Shown here: in pieces, positions 38,817-47,881 of the stretch
How the letters are laid out: each line of letters starts with the position of its first letter
Numbering within the stretch: the stretch's first letter is position 1
Source: Acidobacteriota bacterium
Lineage (GTDB): Bacteria; Acidobacteriota; Polarisedimenticolia; J045
NCBI GenBank assembly: GCA_025456425.1
Contig: JALOKP010000015.1
Coordinates: forward strand, 1 to 59,837
Length of the DNA: 59,837 nt
Direction of reading: 5' to 3'
Program-made: the position numbers and the translations under genes
The notes under the pieces: generated by a model
What the model was told of the DNA's origin: nothing
The model's input: the letters and a program-made list of their open reading frames with translations, nothing else
Databases searched by the model: none

Positions 38817-39940
38817 GGCTCCTCCCTGTCGCGCCCCTCGTCCAGCCGCGCCAGGACCGCCGCGCGGAACGCCGCGAACGACCCGGCGGCGATCGCCTCG
38901 CGCATCCGGCGCATCAGGTCGAGGTAGAACCACAGGTTGTGAACCGTCCCGGCCCGCGGGCCGAGCATCTCGCCCGCGGTGTAGAGGTGGCGCAGGTAGG
39001 CCAGCGAGAAGCGGCGGCAGACCGGGCAGCCGCACTCCGGATCGGCCGGGCCGGCCTCGTCGCGGTAGCGCGCGTTGCGCACGTTGACCAGCCCGCGCGA
39101 GGTGAAGAGCTGCGCCGTCCGGCCGTGCCGCGTCGGCAGCACGCAGTCGAACATGTCGAAGCCGGACGCGACCGCCTCGACCAGGTCCTCCGGGCGCCCC
39201 ATCCCCATCAGGTAGCGCGGCCGGCCGGCCGGCAGGCGCGGCCCGAAGGTCGCGACGATCCGCCGCACCTCGGCCCGCCCCTCACCCACCGACACGCCCC
39301 CCAGCGCGACCCCGTCGAACCCCTCGGCCGCGGTCGCCGCCAGGCTCTCCTCGCGCAGGTCGTCGAAGGTCCCGCCCTGCACGATCCCGAACAGCGCCGC
39401 GCCCGGGTCGGTACGCGCCGCGAGGTTGCGCGCCAGCCAGCGCCGCGTGCGCTCCATGGCGCGGGCCGCCGCCTCGCGCTCCCCGGGCGCGCCGGTGCAG
39501 TCGTCGAGGGCCATCATGACGTCCGAGCCCAGCGCCTGCTGGATCGCGATCGACGACTCGGGCGTCAGCCGGCGCGGGCTTCCCTCGACGTGGTCGAGGA
39601 AGGTCACGCCGTCGTCGTCGATCGTCCGGCGGCGCGCCAGCGAGAAGACCTGATAGCCGCCGGAGTCGGTCAGGATCGGCCCTTCCCACCCCGAGAAGGC
39701 GTGCAGGCCGCCGAGCTGCCGCACCAGCGCCTCGCCCGGGCGGACGTGCAGGTGGTAGGTGTTGGCCAGCACGATCTCCGCGCCCAGCTCGCGGACCTCG
39801 CCCGGCATCAGCCCCTTCACCGAGCCGGCGGTGCCGACCGGCATGAAGGCCGGCGTCGCGACCGGCCCGCGGCGGGTGGCCAGCGTGCCGGTGCGCGCGG
39901 CGCCGTCGGTGGCGTGGATCGTCAGCGTTACCGCCGCCAT
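38813..39940 (-). CDS. tgt: tRNA-guanine transglycosylase
   Basis: This 375-residue enzyme exchanges guanine-34 of tRNAs for preQ1 in queuosine synthesis. It has LATRRGPVATPAFMPVGTAGSVKG, ANTYHLHVRPGE, the active-site region LTDSGGYQVFSLA, ALDDCTG, GGVSVGEG, YLMGMGRPEDLVEAV and DMFDCVLPTRHGRTAQLFT with the nucleophilic Asp. The zinc site is CGCPVCRRFS followed by LYTAGEMLGPRAGTVHN. The ATG shares a base with the queA stop (TGATG). Confidence 0.96.
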   Translation of the reverse strand: MAAVTLTIHATDGAARTGTLATRRGPVATPAFMPVGTAGSVKGLMPGEVRELGAEIVLANTYHLHVRPGEALVRQLGGLHAFSGWEGPILTDSGGYQVFSLARRRTIDDDGVTFLDHVEGSPRRLTPESSIAIQQALGSDVMMALDDCTGAPGEREAAARAMERTRRWLARNLAARTDPGAALFGIVQGGTFDDLREESLAATAAEGFDGVALGGVSVGEGRAEVRRIVATFGPRLPAGRPRYLMGMGRPEDLVEAVASGFDMFDCVLPTRHGRTAQLFTSRGLVNVRNARYRDEAGPADPECGCPVCRRFSLAYLRHLYTAGEMLGPRAGTVHNLWFYLDLMRRMREAIAAGSFAAFRAAVLARLDEGRDREEP

Positions 39941-41004
39941 CACAGCACCAGCATCGCGTCGCCGTAGCTGTAGAAGCGGTAGCCGGCGGCGATCGCCTCG
40001 CGGTAGGCCGCGAGCACCCGCTCGCGCCCGGCGAAGGCGGAGACCAGCATGAGCAGCGTCGAGCGCGGCAGGTGGAAGTTGGTCACGAGCGCGTCGACGA
40101 AGCGGAAGGCGTGGCCGGGCGCGACGAACAGTGCGGTCTCTCCCGCCCCCGGTTCGGGCGCACCGTCGGCCCGCGCCGGGCGCGACTCGAGCGTGCGGAC
40201 CACGGTCGTCCCGACCGCGACCACGCGCCCGCCGCGGGCGCGGGCCACGGCGATCGCGTCGCTGGCCGCGGCGGGCAGCGTGAAGCGCTCGGGGTGCAGG
40301 GCGATCTCGCCGGTGCGCTCGGCGCGCACCGGCCGGAAGGTCCCCTCCCCGACGTGCAGCGTCACCGCCGTCCGCGCGATTCCCGCCTCCTCCAGCCGGG
40401 CCAGCAGCCCCGGGGTGAAGTGTAGCCCGGCGGTCGGCGCGGCCAGCGCCCCTTCCTGGGCGGCGTACACGGTCTGGTAGCGCTCGCGGTCGCGCGCCGT
40501 GCGCGGATCGTCGGGCGCGCGGCGGATGTACGGCGGAAGCGGCAGGCGGCCGTGCGCGGCGGCCAGCTCGGCCACCGTGCCGGGCCCCGCGATCCGCACC
40601 TGCGCGGCGCCCGCCTCCGCACCGCCCCCCGGCTCGTCGAGCAGCTCGGCCGTGTAGCCGCCGGGGAGCGCCAGCGGCTCGCCGCGCCGCGGCGCGCGGG
40701 AGGCGCCGACGAGCGCCCGCCAGCGCTCGCCGGCCCCGTCCCGGCCGGCCGGTTCCAGCAGCAGCAGCTCGACCCGGCCGCCGGTCGCGCGCCGCGCGAA
40801 GAGCCGCGCCGGCGCGACGCGCGTGTCGTTCACGACCAGCAGGTCGCCGGGCGCCAGCAGCGCCGGCAGGTCGGCGACGCGGTGGTGGCCGAGCGGCCCG
40901 CCGCCACGGTCGAGCAGCAGCAGCCGCGCCGCGTCGCGCGGCTCGACCGCCTCCTGCGCGATTCGCTCCGGCGGCAGCTCGTAGTCGAAGAGGGCGACGT
41001 CCAT
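39940..41004 (-). CDS. queA: S-adenosylmethionine:tRNA ribosyltransferase-isomerase
   Basis: This 354-residue enzyme adds the epoxycyclopentanediol precursor to preQ1 on tRNA. Motifs are FDYELPPERIAQEAVEPRDAARLL, LVVNDTRVAPARLFARR, VELLLLEP, LPLPPYIRR, RYQTVYAAQEGALAAPTAGLHF, TLHVGEGTF, VGTTVVRTLES and TNFHLPRSTLLMLVSAFAGRE, ending YSYGDAMLVL. Length is normal. It lies 7 bp after queC and overlaps tgt. Confidence 0.96.
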   Translation of the reverse strand: MDVALFDYELPPERIAQEAVEPRDAARLLLLDRGGGPLGHHRVADLPALLAPGDLLVVNDTRVAPARLFARRATGGRVELLLLEPAGRDGAGERWRALVGASRAPRRGEPLALPGGYTAELLDEPGGGAEAGAAQVRIAGPGTVAELAAAHGRLPLPPYIRRAPDDPRTARDRERYQTVYAAQEGALAAPTAGLHFTPGLLARLEEAGIARTAVTLHVGEGTFRPVRAERTGEIALHPERFTLPAAASDAIAVARARGGRVVAVGTTVVRTLESRPARADGAPEPGAGETALFVAPGHAFRFVDALVTNFHLPRSTLLMLVSAFAGRERVLAAYREAIAAGYRFYSYGDAMLVL

Positions 41005-41011
41005 CGGCGCG

Positions 41012-41716
41012 TCAGCGGGCCGTGCCGGCGCGGTACGGGAGCGGGTCGACCGTCCCCGCCTCGCGGAATCCCCTGAGCCGCAGGCGGCACGACTCGCAGC
41101 GCCCGCAGGCCTCGTCCTCCGCCTGGTAGCACGACCAGGTCAGATCGAACGGCGCACCGGACTCGAGCCCGGCCCGCACGATTTCCCCCTTGGAGAGGTG
41201 GACCAGCGGCGCGAGGATCGAGATCCGTTCGCCGAGTCCGGTCCCCAACCGCGCCGCGCGCTCGAAGGACGCCAGGAAATCCGCGCGGCAGTCGGGGTAG
41301 CCCGAACCGTCCTCCTCGACCGCGCCGATCACGACCGCCCGCGCCCCGAGCAACTCCGCCCACGAGACCCCCGCCGCCAGCAGGTGCGCGTTGCGGAACG
41401 GCACGTAGGTCGCGGGCAGCCCCGGCCCGCCGCCGCGCGGCTCCGCGTCGACCGGCACGGGGAGCGCCGGATCGGTCAGGGCCGAGCCGCCGAGCGCGGC
41501 CAGGAACCCGATGTCCAGCGTCCGGCGCCGCGCCGCGGGCAGGCCGAGCCGGTCGGCGATCGCCTCGAAGGCGCGCCGCTCGCGCGCCGCCGTGCGCTGG
41601 CCGTAGCTGGCGTGCAGCAGCGCCAGGTCGTGGTCGCGCGCCACGAGCCAGGCGGCGACGGTCGAGTCCATCCCGCCCGAGGCCAGCACCACCGCCAGCG
41701 GCCGTCCCGCGCTCAT
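41012..41716 (-). CDS. queC: 7-cyano-7-deazaguanine synthase
   Basis: This 234-residue PP-loop ATPase converts CDG to preQ0. The PP-loop is VVLASGGMDSTVAAWLV, and LHASYGQRTAARERRAFEAIADRLGL follows. YVPFRNAHLLAAGVSWAELLGA, DCRADFLASFE and the C-terminal zinc ligands CYQAEDEACGRCESCRLR are typical. The start overlaps the queE stop (ATG 41716). No queD, folE or queF gene is in the window. Confidence 0.95.
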   Translation of the reverse strand: MSAGRPLAVVLASGGMDSTVAAWLVARDHDLALLHASYGQRTAARERRAFEAIADRLGLPAARRRTLDIGFLAALGGSALTDPALPVPVDAEPRGGGPGLPATYVPFRNAHLLAAGVSWAELLGARAVVIGAVEEDGSGYPDCRADFLASFERAARLGTGLGERISILAPLVHLSKGEIVRAGLESGAPFDLTWSCYQAEDEACGRCESCRLRLRGFREAGTVDPLPYRAGTAR

Positions 41717-42399
41717 GCGCCGCGCTCCTTCCCGGGCCAGAGCAGCTTGTGCAGCTGGAACTGCACGCGCGCCGGCAGCCGGTCCTCCAGCACCCAGTCG
41801 GCCAGCCGGCCCGCGTCGAGTTCGCCGTGCACCGCACCCAGCAGGACGTGCCCCGGGCAGCGCGCCAGAGGGCCGCGGATCAGCTCGCGCGCCCGCTCGT
41901 AGTCGCGGCGGTCGGCGACGATCAGCTTGACCTCGTCCCCCGGACGCAGGCGCGCGACGTTTTCCGGGTCCATCCGGGTCGCCATCCCCGACCCCGGCAG
42001 CTTGATGTCGACGATCCGCACGATCGGCGGCGGGACGACCGAGATGTCCTGATCGCCGCCGGTCTCGAGCGCGACGTCCCAGCCGTGGTCGTCGGCGAGG
42101 TGCCGCAGCAGCGGGACGACCGCGGGCTGCAGCAGCGGCTCGCCGCCGGTCGCGCAGAGCCGAGACACGCCGAACCCCTGGAGTTCCGCGGCCAGCTCGC
42201 CGGCGACGCGCCAGCTCCCCTCGGTGAAGGCCCACGCGGTGTCGCACCAGCGGCAGCGCAGCCCGCAGCCGGTCAGGCGCAGGAAGACGGTCGGCAGCCC
42301 GGCGCGGCTCCCCTCCCCCTGAATCGAGAGGAAGACCTCGGCCACGCGCAGGCGGCGGGTCCGGGCCCTCTCCCAGGGCTCGTCGGCGGCGGCCTTCAT
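41713..42399 (-). CDS. queE: 7-carboxy-7-deazaguanine synthase (radical SAM)
   Basis: This 228-residue radical SAM enzyme makes the 7-deazaguanine ring from CPH4. It has FLSIQGEGSRAGLPTVFLRLTGCGLRCRWCDTAWAF with the CxxxCxxC cluster motif, CATGGEPLLQ, ALETGG, VDIKLPGSGM and LQFQLHKLLWPG variants (QFQLHKLLWP). The ATG overlaps the end of nfo. The queE-queC-queA-tgt series gives four steps of queuosine synthesis in pathway order. Confidence 0.94.
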   Translation of the reverse strand: MKAAADEPWERARTRRLRVAEVFLSIQGEGSRAGLPTVFLRLTGCGLRCRWCDTAWAFTEGSWRVAGELAAELQGFGVSRLCATGGEPLLQPAVVPLLRHLADDHGWDVALETGGDQDISVVPPPIVRIVDIKLPGSGMATRMDPENVARLRPGDEVKLIVADRRDYERARELIRGPLARCPGHVLLGAVHGELDAGRLADWVLEDRLPARVQFQLHKLLWPGKERGA

Positions 42400-43352
42400 C
42401 GCGCCCCCCGGCCGGCTGCGGCCCGCGCCCGGGCCGCCTGCGCCGCGCGCAGCGCCGCCCGGCGCCAGGCCAGGATCGTCGCGCGGCCCGGGGCTTCGCC
42501 GAGGCCGGCGAGCCGGCGCAGCACCGCAAGGTTCTGCTCGTCCTCGCAGCCGTCCTCGGTCTTCTCGGTCTCCAGCGAGGCCGGCAGCCCGTCGAGCCGC
42601 GGGTCGTTCATCACCCTCACGAATGCGGCCGCGCCCAGCAGGCCGAGGCCGATCTGCTCGTGCCGGTCGACGCGCGAGCCCAGCGGCCGCTTCGAGTCGT
42701 TGAGGTGCAGCGCGCGCAGCCGCCCGCGGCCCAGCACCCGCTCGAACTCGTCCCAGGCGCGCTCCCAGCCGTCGTCCGAGGCCAGGTCGTAACCGGCCGC
42801 GAAGGCGTGCTGCGTGTCGAGACAGACGCCGAGCCGCGCCCCGCACGACGCGCGCACGACGATCGCCGCGAGCTGCTCGAAGCGGTGGCCCAGCGCCGAG
42901 CCCTGGCCGGCTGTGTTTTCCAGCAGGATCGTCACCGATTCCGTCCCGGGGCGCGCCAGCGCGCGGTCGAGCGCGCGCGCGACGCGATCGAGGGCGGCCT
43001 CCTCGCCCGCGCCCATGTGCGCACCCGGGTGCATCACCAGCAGCTCGATCCCCAGCCGCGCGCAGCGTTCCAGCTCCTCGCCCAGCGCGGCGACCGAGCG
43101 CTCCCACAGCGCCGCGTCGGGCGAAGCGCAGTTGATCAGGTAGGAGTCGTGCGACAGCACCGGGATCGCGCCCGCCGCGGCGCGCTTCTCGCGGAAGCGG
43201 GCCACGACCTCGCCGGTCAGCGGCTTGCCCGCCCACTGGTTGGCCGACGCGGTGAAGACCTGCAGCGTCTCGCAGCCGGCGCGCACGGCGCGATCGACCG
43301 CGCGGTCGACCCCGCCGGCGATCGACATGTGGGCCCCGAGCCGCGGCGGCAT
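42396..43352 (-). CDS. nfo: Endonuclease IV (AP endonuclease)
   Basis: This 318-residue TIM-barrel zinc enzyme cuts at abasic sites in base excision repair. Recognised segments are LGAHMSIAGGVDRAVDRAVRAGCETLQVFT, SHDSYLINCASPD, LVMHPGAHMG, ILLENTAGQG, VCLDTQHAFAAGYDL, ALHLNDSKRPLGSRVDRHEQIGLG and LETEKTEDG. The ATG follows GAGGAGG. The C-terminal ~35 residues are Ala/Arg-rich and longer than in E. coli (285). It seems an unrelated passenger in the mpl-que operon. Confidence 0.95.
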   Translation of the reverse strand: MPPRLGAHMSIAGGVDRAVDRAVRAGCETLQVFTASANQWAGKPLTGEVVARFREKRAAAGAIPVLSHDSYLINCASPDAALWERSVAALGEELERCARLGIELLVMHPGAHMGAGEEAALDRVARALDRALARPGTESVTILLENTAGQGSALGHRFEQLAAIVVRASCGARLGVCLDTQHAFAAGYDLASDDGWERAWDEFERVLGRGRLRALHLNDSKRPLGSRVDRHEQIGLGLLGAAAFVRVMNDPRLDGLPASLETEKTEDGCEDEQNLAVLRRLAGLGEAPGRATILAWRRAALRAAQAARARAAAGRGAR

Positions 43353-43361
43353 CGCGCCTCC

Positions 43362-44021
43362 TCAGCGCAGCTCGACGAGCGCCGCGTCGTGCGCGGTCGC
43401 GCGGCGCAGCCAGGCCTCGACCCGCTCCAGTTCGCGGTCGCCGCGGCCGCTCCCCGGCGGGACGTGCGCCGCCACCTGCTCCAGTTCGGTGGGCCCGAGG
43501 AAGGGGCCCGTCGCGCCGAACGGCCCGCCGCGGCGCCGGGCCAGCTCGACCACGGCCAGCGCGGTGCGGGCGCGCGGCGGCGCCCCGGGGCCGCAGCGCC
43601 CGCTCCGCTCGAGCAGCGCGGCGAGCGCGCCGGCCAGCGCGTCGAAGGGAAGCGCGACCCCCTCCGGCGCGGCGAGCGCGCGCCGCCGCGCCAGCGCGGC
43701 GACGAACCGGGCGGTGTGCGAGCGCGCGATCGCACGCGGGTCCCCGCCCCGGGCCAGCGGGCATTCGTCCCCGACCGGGCAGCCGGTCCCCGCGGTGCAG
43801 CGCGCCGGATCGACCCCCAGCCGCGGCTCGCGGGCCGCGCAGCGCCGCGCCGGGAAGGCGGCCAGCTCGCGCAGCGCCTCGCCCGCGTCCAGCTCCTCGT
43901 GCTCGGCGAGCCGCGTCACCGCCTGGCGGCGCCCGTCGCCGAGCGCGGCGTCGAGCGCGTCGAGCAGCGCCTGCCAGGCCGCGCCCACGACCGGGACCGC
44001 GACGGGACCGCGACGGCTCAC
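43362..44021 (-). CDS. Unknown protein with a four-Cys segment
   Basis: This 219-residue protein starts at a GTG after GGGAGGAGG, overlapping the mpl stop. The N-terminal part is helical (ALLDALDAALGDGRRQAVTRLAEHEE). A Cys-containing segment around residues 62-83 reads RRCAAREP, then ARCTAGTGCPVGDECPLA, i.e. C..C.....C....C spacing that might hold a metal or Fe-S cluster. The rest is Ala/Arg/Leu-rich helices. No membrane helix or signal peptide is seen. I do not recognise the family; position between mpl and nfo gives no firm clue. Confidence 0.6.
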   Translation of the reverse strand: MSRRGPVAVPVVGAAWQALLDALDAALGDGRRQAVTRLAEHEELDAGEALRELAAFPARRCAAREPRLGVDPARCTAGTGCPVGDECPLARGGDPRAIARSHTARFVAALARRRALAAPEGVALPFDALAGALAALLERSGRCGPGAPPRARTALAVVELARRRGGPFGATGPFLGPTELEQVAAHVPPGSGRGDRELERVEAWLRRATAHDAALVELR

Positions 44022-45457
44022 GCCTCCTCCCGCGCCGCGACCGCCTCGCCGAGCCGGCGTGCCAGCCCGCCGAAGGCGCCGTTCGACATCACCGCCACCA
44101 CGTCGCCCGGCCGCAACGCCGCGCTCACGCCGGCCAGGATCGCGTCCGGCGCGAGCGGCCCCTCCGCGGCGCGGCCGCGGGCGCGCAGCCCGGAGACGAC
44201 CGCGGCGACGTCGAGCCGGTCGTCTTCCCGAAACCGCTCCGGCCGGTCGACGGCCCCGAGCCAGGCGGCATCCGCGCCGGCCAGGGCCTCCCCCAGCGCG
44301 TCCTCGAAGACCTTCCGCACCATCGTGTTCGAGCGCGGCTCGAAGCAGGCCACGAGCCGCCCGCCGGGGGCGACGCGCGCGCGCAGCGTGGCCAGCGTGT
44401 GGGCGATCGCCGTCGGGTGGTGGGCGAAATCGTCGTACACCACGACGCCGCCCCCGCGCCCGGTCACCTCGAGCCGGCGCCGTGGCGGGATCCAGGTCGT
44501 CAGGTGCCGCGCCGCCTCCGCCAAAGGGAGCCCGGCGGCCTCGGCCGCGAGCAGCGCCGCCAGCGCGTTCATCGCGTTGTGCGGCCCCGGCAGCGCCAGG
44601 CGGACCTCCGCCAGGACGCGCCCCTCGCGCACGGCGAGGAAGCGCTGCCCGTCCTCGCCGTCCGCGCGGTCGCGTGCCGACAGCAGGGCGCTCTCGTCGA
44701 GCCCGAAGGTCGCGACGCGGCAGCGGGCCGCGGCCGCCAGCCGCCGCGCCACCGGGTCGTCGTGCGGCACCGCGAGCAGTCCCGTCTCCGGGACCATCCT
44801 CACCAGCAGCGCGAACGCGCGCTCGACCGCGGCGAGGTCCGGGTAGATGTCGGCGTGGTCGAACTCGACCGCCCCGATCACCGCCACCTGGGGCCAGTAA
44901 TGCAGGAACTTCGGTCCCTTGTCGAAGAACGCGGTGTCGTACTCGTCCCCCTCCAGCACCAGGTCCTCGCCGCCGCCGAGCCGCGCGCCGTGCGGGAAGT
45001 TGCCGGGCCTCCCGCCGACCAGAAAGGACGGGTCGCGCCCCGCGGCGTGGTGCAGCCAGGCCAGCAGGCTGGAGGTCGTCGTCTTGCCGTGCGTGCCGGC
45101 CACGACGCTGACGCGCCGGCCGGGAACCAGCAGCCGCTCGACCACTTCGGCCAGCGAGGCCAGGGGCAGCCGCTCGTCCAGCGCGCGCTCCAGCTCCGGG
45201 TTTCCCCGCGAGACGGCGTTGCCGACGACGACCAGACCGGGCGCGCCGGGCGGGTCGAGGTTCGCTGCGGCGTAGGGGGTGCGGACCTCGATCCCGGCCG
45301 CCGCCAGCACCTCCGAGGCGGGCGGGTAGACCGCCTGGTCCGAGCCGCGCACGCGCACGCCGCGCTCGGCGAGCAGCGTCGCCAGCCCCGACATCGCGAC
45401 GCCGCCGACGCCGATGAAGTGCACCGCGTCCGGCCAGTCCGCCGCCCACCGCCCCAT
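44018..45457 (-). CDS. mpl: UDP-MurNAc:tripeptide ligase (peptidoglycan recycling)
   Basis: This 479-residue Mur ligase matches Mpl, which joins recycled L-Ala-gamma-D-Glu-mDAP to UDP-MurNAc; the mDAP tripeptide specificity is a family trait. It has FIGVGGVAMSGLATLLAERGVRVRGSDQ, VVAGTHGKTTTSSLLAWL (P-loop), LEGDEYDTAFFDKGPKFLHYWPQ (diagnostic of Mpl rather than MurC), FDHADIYPDL, YDDFAHHPTAIAHTL and ACFEPRSNTM. The ATG at 45457 follows GGAGG. It heads the long minus-strand operon down to speB. Confidence 0.93.
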   Translation of the reverse strand: MGRWAADWPDAVHFIGVGGVAMSGLATLLAERGVRVRGSDQAVYPPASEVLAAAGIEVRTPYAAANLDPPGAPGLVVVGNAVSRGNPELERALDERLPLASLAEVVERLLVPGRRVSVVAGTHGKTTTSSLLAWLHHAAGRDPSFLVGGRPGNFPHGARLGGGEDLVLEGDEYDTAFFDKGPKFLHYWPQVAVIGAVEFDHADIYPDLAAVERAFALLVRMVPETGLLAVPHDDPVARRLAAAARCRVATFGLDESALLSARDRADGEDGQRFLAVREGRVLAEVRLALPGPHNAMNALAALLAAEAAGLPLAEAARHLTTWIPPRRRLEVTGRGGGVVVYDDFAHHPTAIAHTLATLRARVAPGGRLVACFEPRSNTMVRKVFEDALGEALAGADAAWLGAVDRPERFREDDRLDVAAVVSGLRARGRAAEGPLAPDAILAGVSAALRPGDVVAVMSNGAFGGLARRLGEAVAAREEA

Positions 45458-45511
45458 GCCGCTGCCTCCCTCCGCCCCGCTCGGGGACCGTCGATTATGA
45501 CCCGGACGGGA

Positions 45512-45517
45512 TAAGAT
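45512..45517 (+). promoter_or_regulatory. Candidate -10 element for pcm
   Basis: TAAGAT lies in GGGATAAGATCG, 34 nt before the pcm ATG, in the divergent gap shared with mpl. CATAAT on the minus strand (45494-45499) could be the mpl -10. No -35 elements match well. Confidence 0.35.
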
Positions 45518-45551
45518 CGCGGCGCGCGCGACCCGCGCGGGAGGCGCACCG

Positions 45552-46334
45552 ATGGTCCCCTCCGCCACGCCTGCCGGCCCCGTGCCGGCCCTCGCCCCAC
45601 TGCTGCTCTTGCTGGTGCTGATGGCCTGCGGCCCGCGCGGTGCAACCGGCGGGGGTGCGGAGGACGTCCCGGGACGCGCCGGTGCGGCCGCGCCGGCGGC
45701 ACGCGCCGCGGAGCGGGAGGCGATGGTGGCGCGGCAGCTCGCGGGGCGCGACATCACCGACCCGCGCGTGCTGGCCGCGCTGCGTACGATCCCGCGCCAC
45801 GAGTTCGTCCCGCCCGACGTGGCCGGCGCCGCCTACCAGGACTCGCCGCTGCCGATCGGTCTCGGGCAGACGATCAGCCAGCCCTACATCGTGGCGCTGA
45901 TGACCCAGCTCGGGCAGCCCGGGCCGCAAAGCCGGGCGCTCGACGTCGGGACCGGCTCCGGCTACCAGGCCGCAGTCCTGGCCGAGGTCGCCGGGAAGGT
46001 CTACTCGATCGAGATCCTCTGCGAGCTGGCGCGCGAGGCCGAGGTCCGCCTCGACCGGCTGGGGTACCGCAACGTCGAGATTCGCTGCGGCGACGGCTAC
46101 CGCGGCTGGCCGGAGGCGGCGCCGTTCGACGTGATCATCGTCGCCGCCGCCCCGGAGGAGATCCCCCAGCCGCTGATCGACCAGCTCGCCCCGGGCGGGC
46201 GGCTCGTGATCCCGGTCGGCGAGGGGCACCAGGAGCTGATCGTGGTCGAGCGCGCCCGCGACGGGTCGATCTCCCGCTTCTCGGCCGGCGGGGTGCGCTT
46301 CGTGCCGATGACGGGCGAGGCCCAGAAACGGTAA
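45552..46334 (+). CDS. pcm: Protein-L-isoaspartate O-methyltransferase with lipoprotein signal
   Basis: This 260-residue SAM enzyme repairs isoaspartyl residues. The catalytic domain has ARQLAGRDITDPRVLAALRTIPRHEFVP, YQDSPLPIGLGQTISQPYIVALM, LDVGTGSGYQAAVLAEV and GDGYRGWPEAAPFDVIIVAAAPE. It is preceded by a hydrophobic leader with a lipobox-like LMAC near residue 25 (LLLLLVLMACGPRG) and a flexible Ala/Gly linker. So a periplasmic or membrane-anchored enzyme is inferred instead of the usual cytoplasmic form. Confidence 0.9.
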   Translation: MVPSATPAGPVPALAPLLLLLVLMACGPRGATGGGAEDVPGRAGAAAPAARAAEREAMVARQLAGRDITDPRVLAALRTIPRHEFVPPDVAGAAYQDSPLPIGLGQTISQPYIVALMTQLGQPGPQSRALDVGTGSGYQAAVLAEVAGKVYSIEILCELAREAEVRLDRLGYRNVEIRCGDGYRGWPEAAPFDVIIVAAAPEEIPQPLIDQLAPGGRLVIPVGEGHQELIVVERARDGSISRFSAGGVRFVPMTGEAQKR

Positions 46335-46402
46335 TCCCGCGCCTCCTGCGCTAGACTTCCGGTTCTTTCGCGGCCGGAAGGCCGCCCCAGGAGCGTCCCG
46401 CC

Positions 46403-47881
46403 GTGGCCAAAGAGATCACCCCCCGGGCAACCGACTACGCCCGCTGGTACACCGACGTCGTCCTCAAGAGCCAGCTCGCCGACTACAGCCCGGTCAAGGG
46501 CTGCATGGTGATCCGCCCCAACGGCTACGCCCTCTGGGAGAACATCCAGAAGACCCTCGACGGGATGTTCAAGGAGACCGGACACGTCAACGCCTACTTC
46601 CCGCTCTTCATCCCGAAGTCGTTCCTGGCCAAGGAGGCCGAGCACGTCGAGGGGTTCGCCAAGGAGTGCGCGATCGTCACCCACACGCGCCTGAAGGCGA
46701 CGGGCGAGTCCGGCCACATGTCGGTGGTGCCCGACCCCGAGAGCGCGCTGGAGGAGGAACTGGTCGTCCGTCCGACCTCCGAGACGATCATCTACTCGAT
46801 GTTCGCGAAATGGGTCCAGTCGTGGCGGGACCTGCCGATCCTGCTCAACCAGTGGGCCAACATCGTGCGCTGGGAGATGCGCACGCGGCTCTTCCTGCGG
46901 ACCACGGAGTTCCTCTGGCAGGAGGGGCACACCGCGCACGCGACCCACGAGGAGGCCGAGGAGGAGGTCCTGCGGATCCTCGAGATCTACCGGCGATTCG
47001 CCGAGGACTACCTGGCGCTGCCGGTCCTCACCGGGGTCAAGACCGAGAAGGAGAAATTCGCCGGGGCGCTCCGGACCTACGCGATCGAGGCCCTGATGCA
47101 GGACGGACGGGCCCTGCAGGCCGGCACCTCCCACGACCTGGGCCAGAACTTCGCCCGCGCCTTCGACGTGCGCTTCCAGGCCGCCAGCGGTGGCTGGGAG
47201 CACGTCTGGAACACCTCCTGGGGGGTCTCGACCCGGCTGATCGGGGCGGTCGTGATGGCCCACGGCGACGACGACGGGCTGATCCTCCCGCCGCGGATCG
47301 CGCCGCTCCAGGCGGTGATCGTCCCGATCTGGCGCAACGACGAGCAGCAGCGGGAGACGGTCGCCGCGGCCCGCGAGATCGAGGGCCGGCTGCGCCGGGC
47401 CGGGGTCTCGGTCCGGGTCGACGACCGGGACTCGGTCAATCCCGGCTTCAAGTACGCCGAGTGGGAGCTGAGGGGGGTCCCGCTGCGCCTGGAACTCGGC
47501 CCGCGCGACGTCGCCTCCGGCTCCGTGATGGCCGTCTCGCGGCTCGACCGCTCCAAGACCCCTCTCCCCTGGGACGGCCTCGGGGAGAGCGTCCCGGCCT
47601 TGCTGGAGGCGATCCAGGGCGCCCTGTTCGAGCGCGCCCGGCAGCGCCGCGAAGAGACCACCCGCGGGGTCGACTCGTGGGAGGCCTTCGTGGCCGGGGT
47701 CGAGTCGGGGGGCTTCCTGCTCGCCCGGCACTGTGGCGGCACCGAGTGCGAGGTCCAGATCCAGGACGAGACCAAGGCGACGGTCCGCGTCATCCCGCCC
47801 GATCGGCCCGACGACCCCGGTCCATGTGTCCGCTGCGGGGCCCCGGCCGCGGGCCGGGTGGTCTTCGCGCGGGCGTACTGA
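46403..47881 (+). CDS. proS: Prolyl-tRNA synthetase, type 3 (archaeal/eukaryal-like)
   Basis: This 492-residue class II synthetase charges tRNA-Pro. It lacks the bacterial editing insertion and matches the short type. Motif 2 region has [89 protein letters not shown] (motif 3) and the anticodon domain follow. The C-terminal zinc-like domain has HCGGTEC and CVRCGAPA. Start is GTG 46403 with AGGAG about 9 nt upstream. Similar enzymes occur in many bacteria. Confidence 0.97.
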   Translation: MAKEITPRATDYARWYTDVVLKSQLADYSPVKGCMVIRPNGYALWENIQKTLDGMFKETGHVNAYFPLFIPKSFLAKEAEHVEGFAKECAIVTHTRLKATGESGHMSVVPDPESALEEELVVRPTSETIIYSMFAKWVQSWRDLPILLNQWANIVRWEMRTRLFLRTTEFLWQEGHTAHATHEEAEEEVLRILEIYRRFAEDYLALPVLTGVKTEKEKFAGALRTYAIEALMQDGRALQAGTSHDLGQNFARAFDVRFQAASGGWEHVWNTSWGVSTRLIGAVVMAHGDDDGLILPPRIAPLQAVIVPIWRNDEQQRETVAAAREIEGRLRRAGVSVRVDDRDSVNPGFKYAEWELRGVPLRLELGPRDVASGSVMAVSRLDRSKTPLPWDGLGESVPALLEAIQGALFERARQRREETTRGVDSWEAFVAGVESGGFLLARHCGGTECEVQIQDETKATVRVIPPDRPDDPGPCVRCGAPAAGRVVFARAY

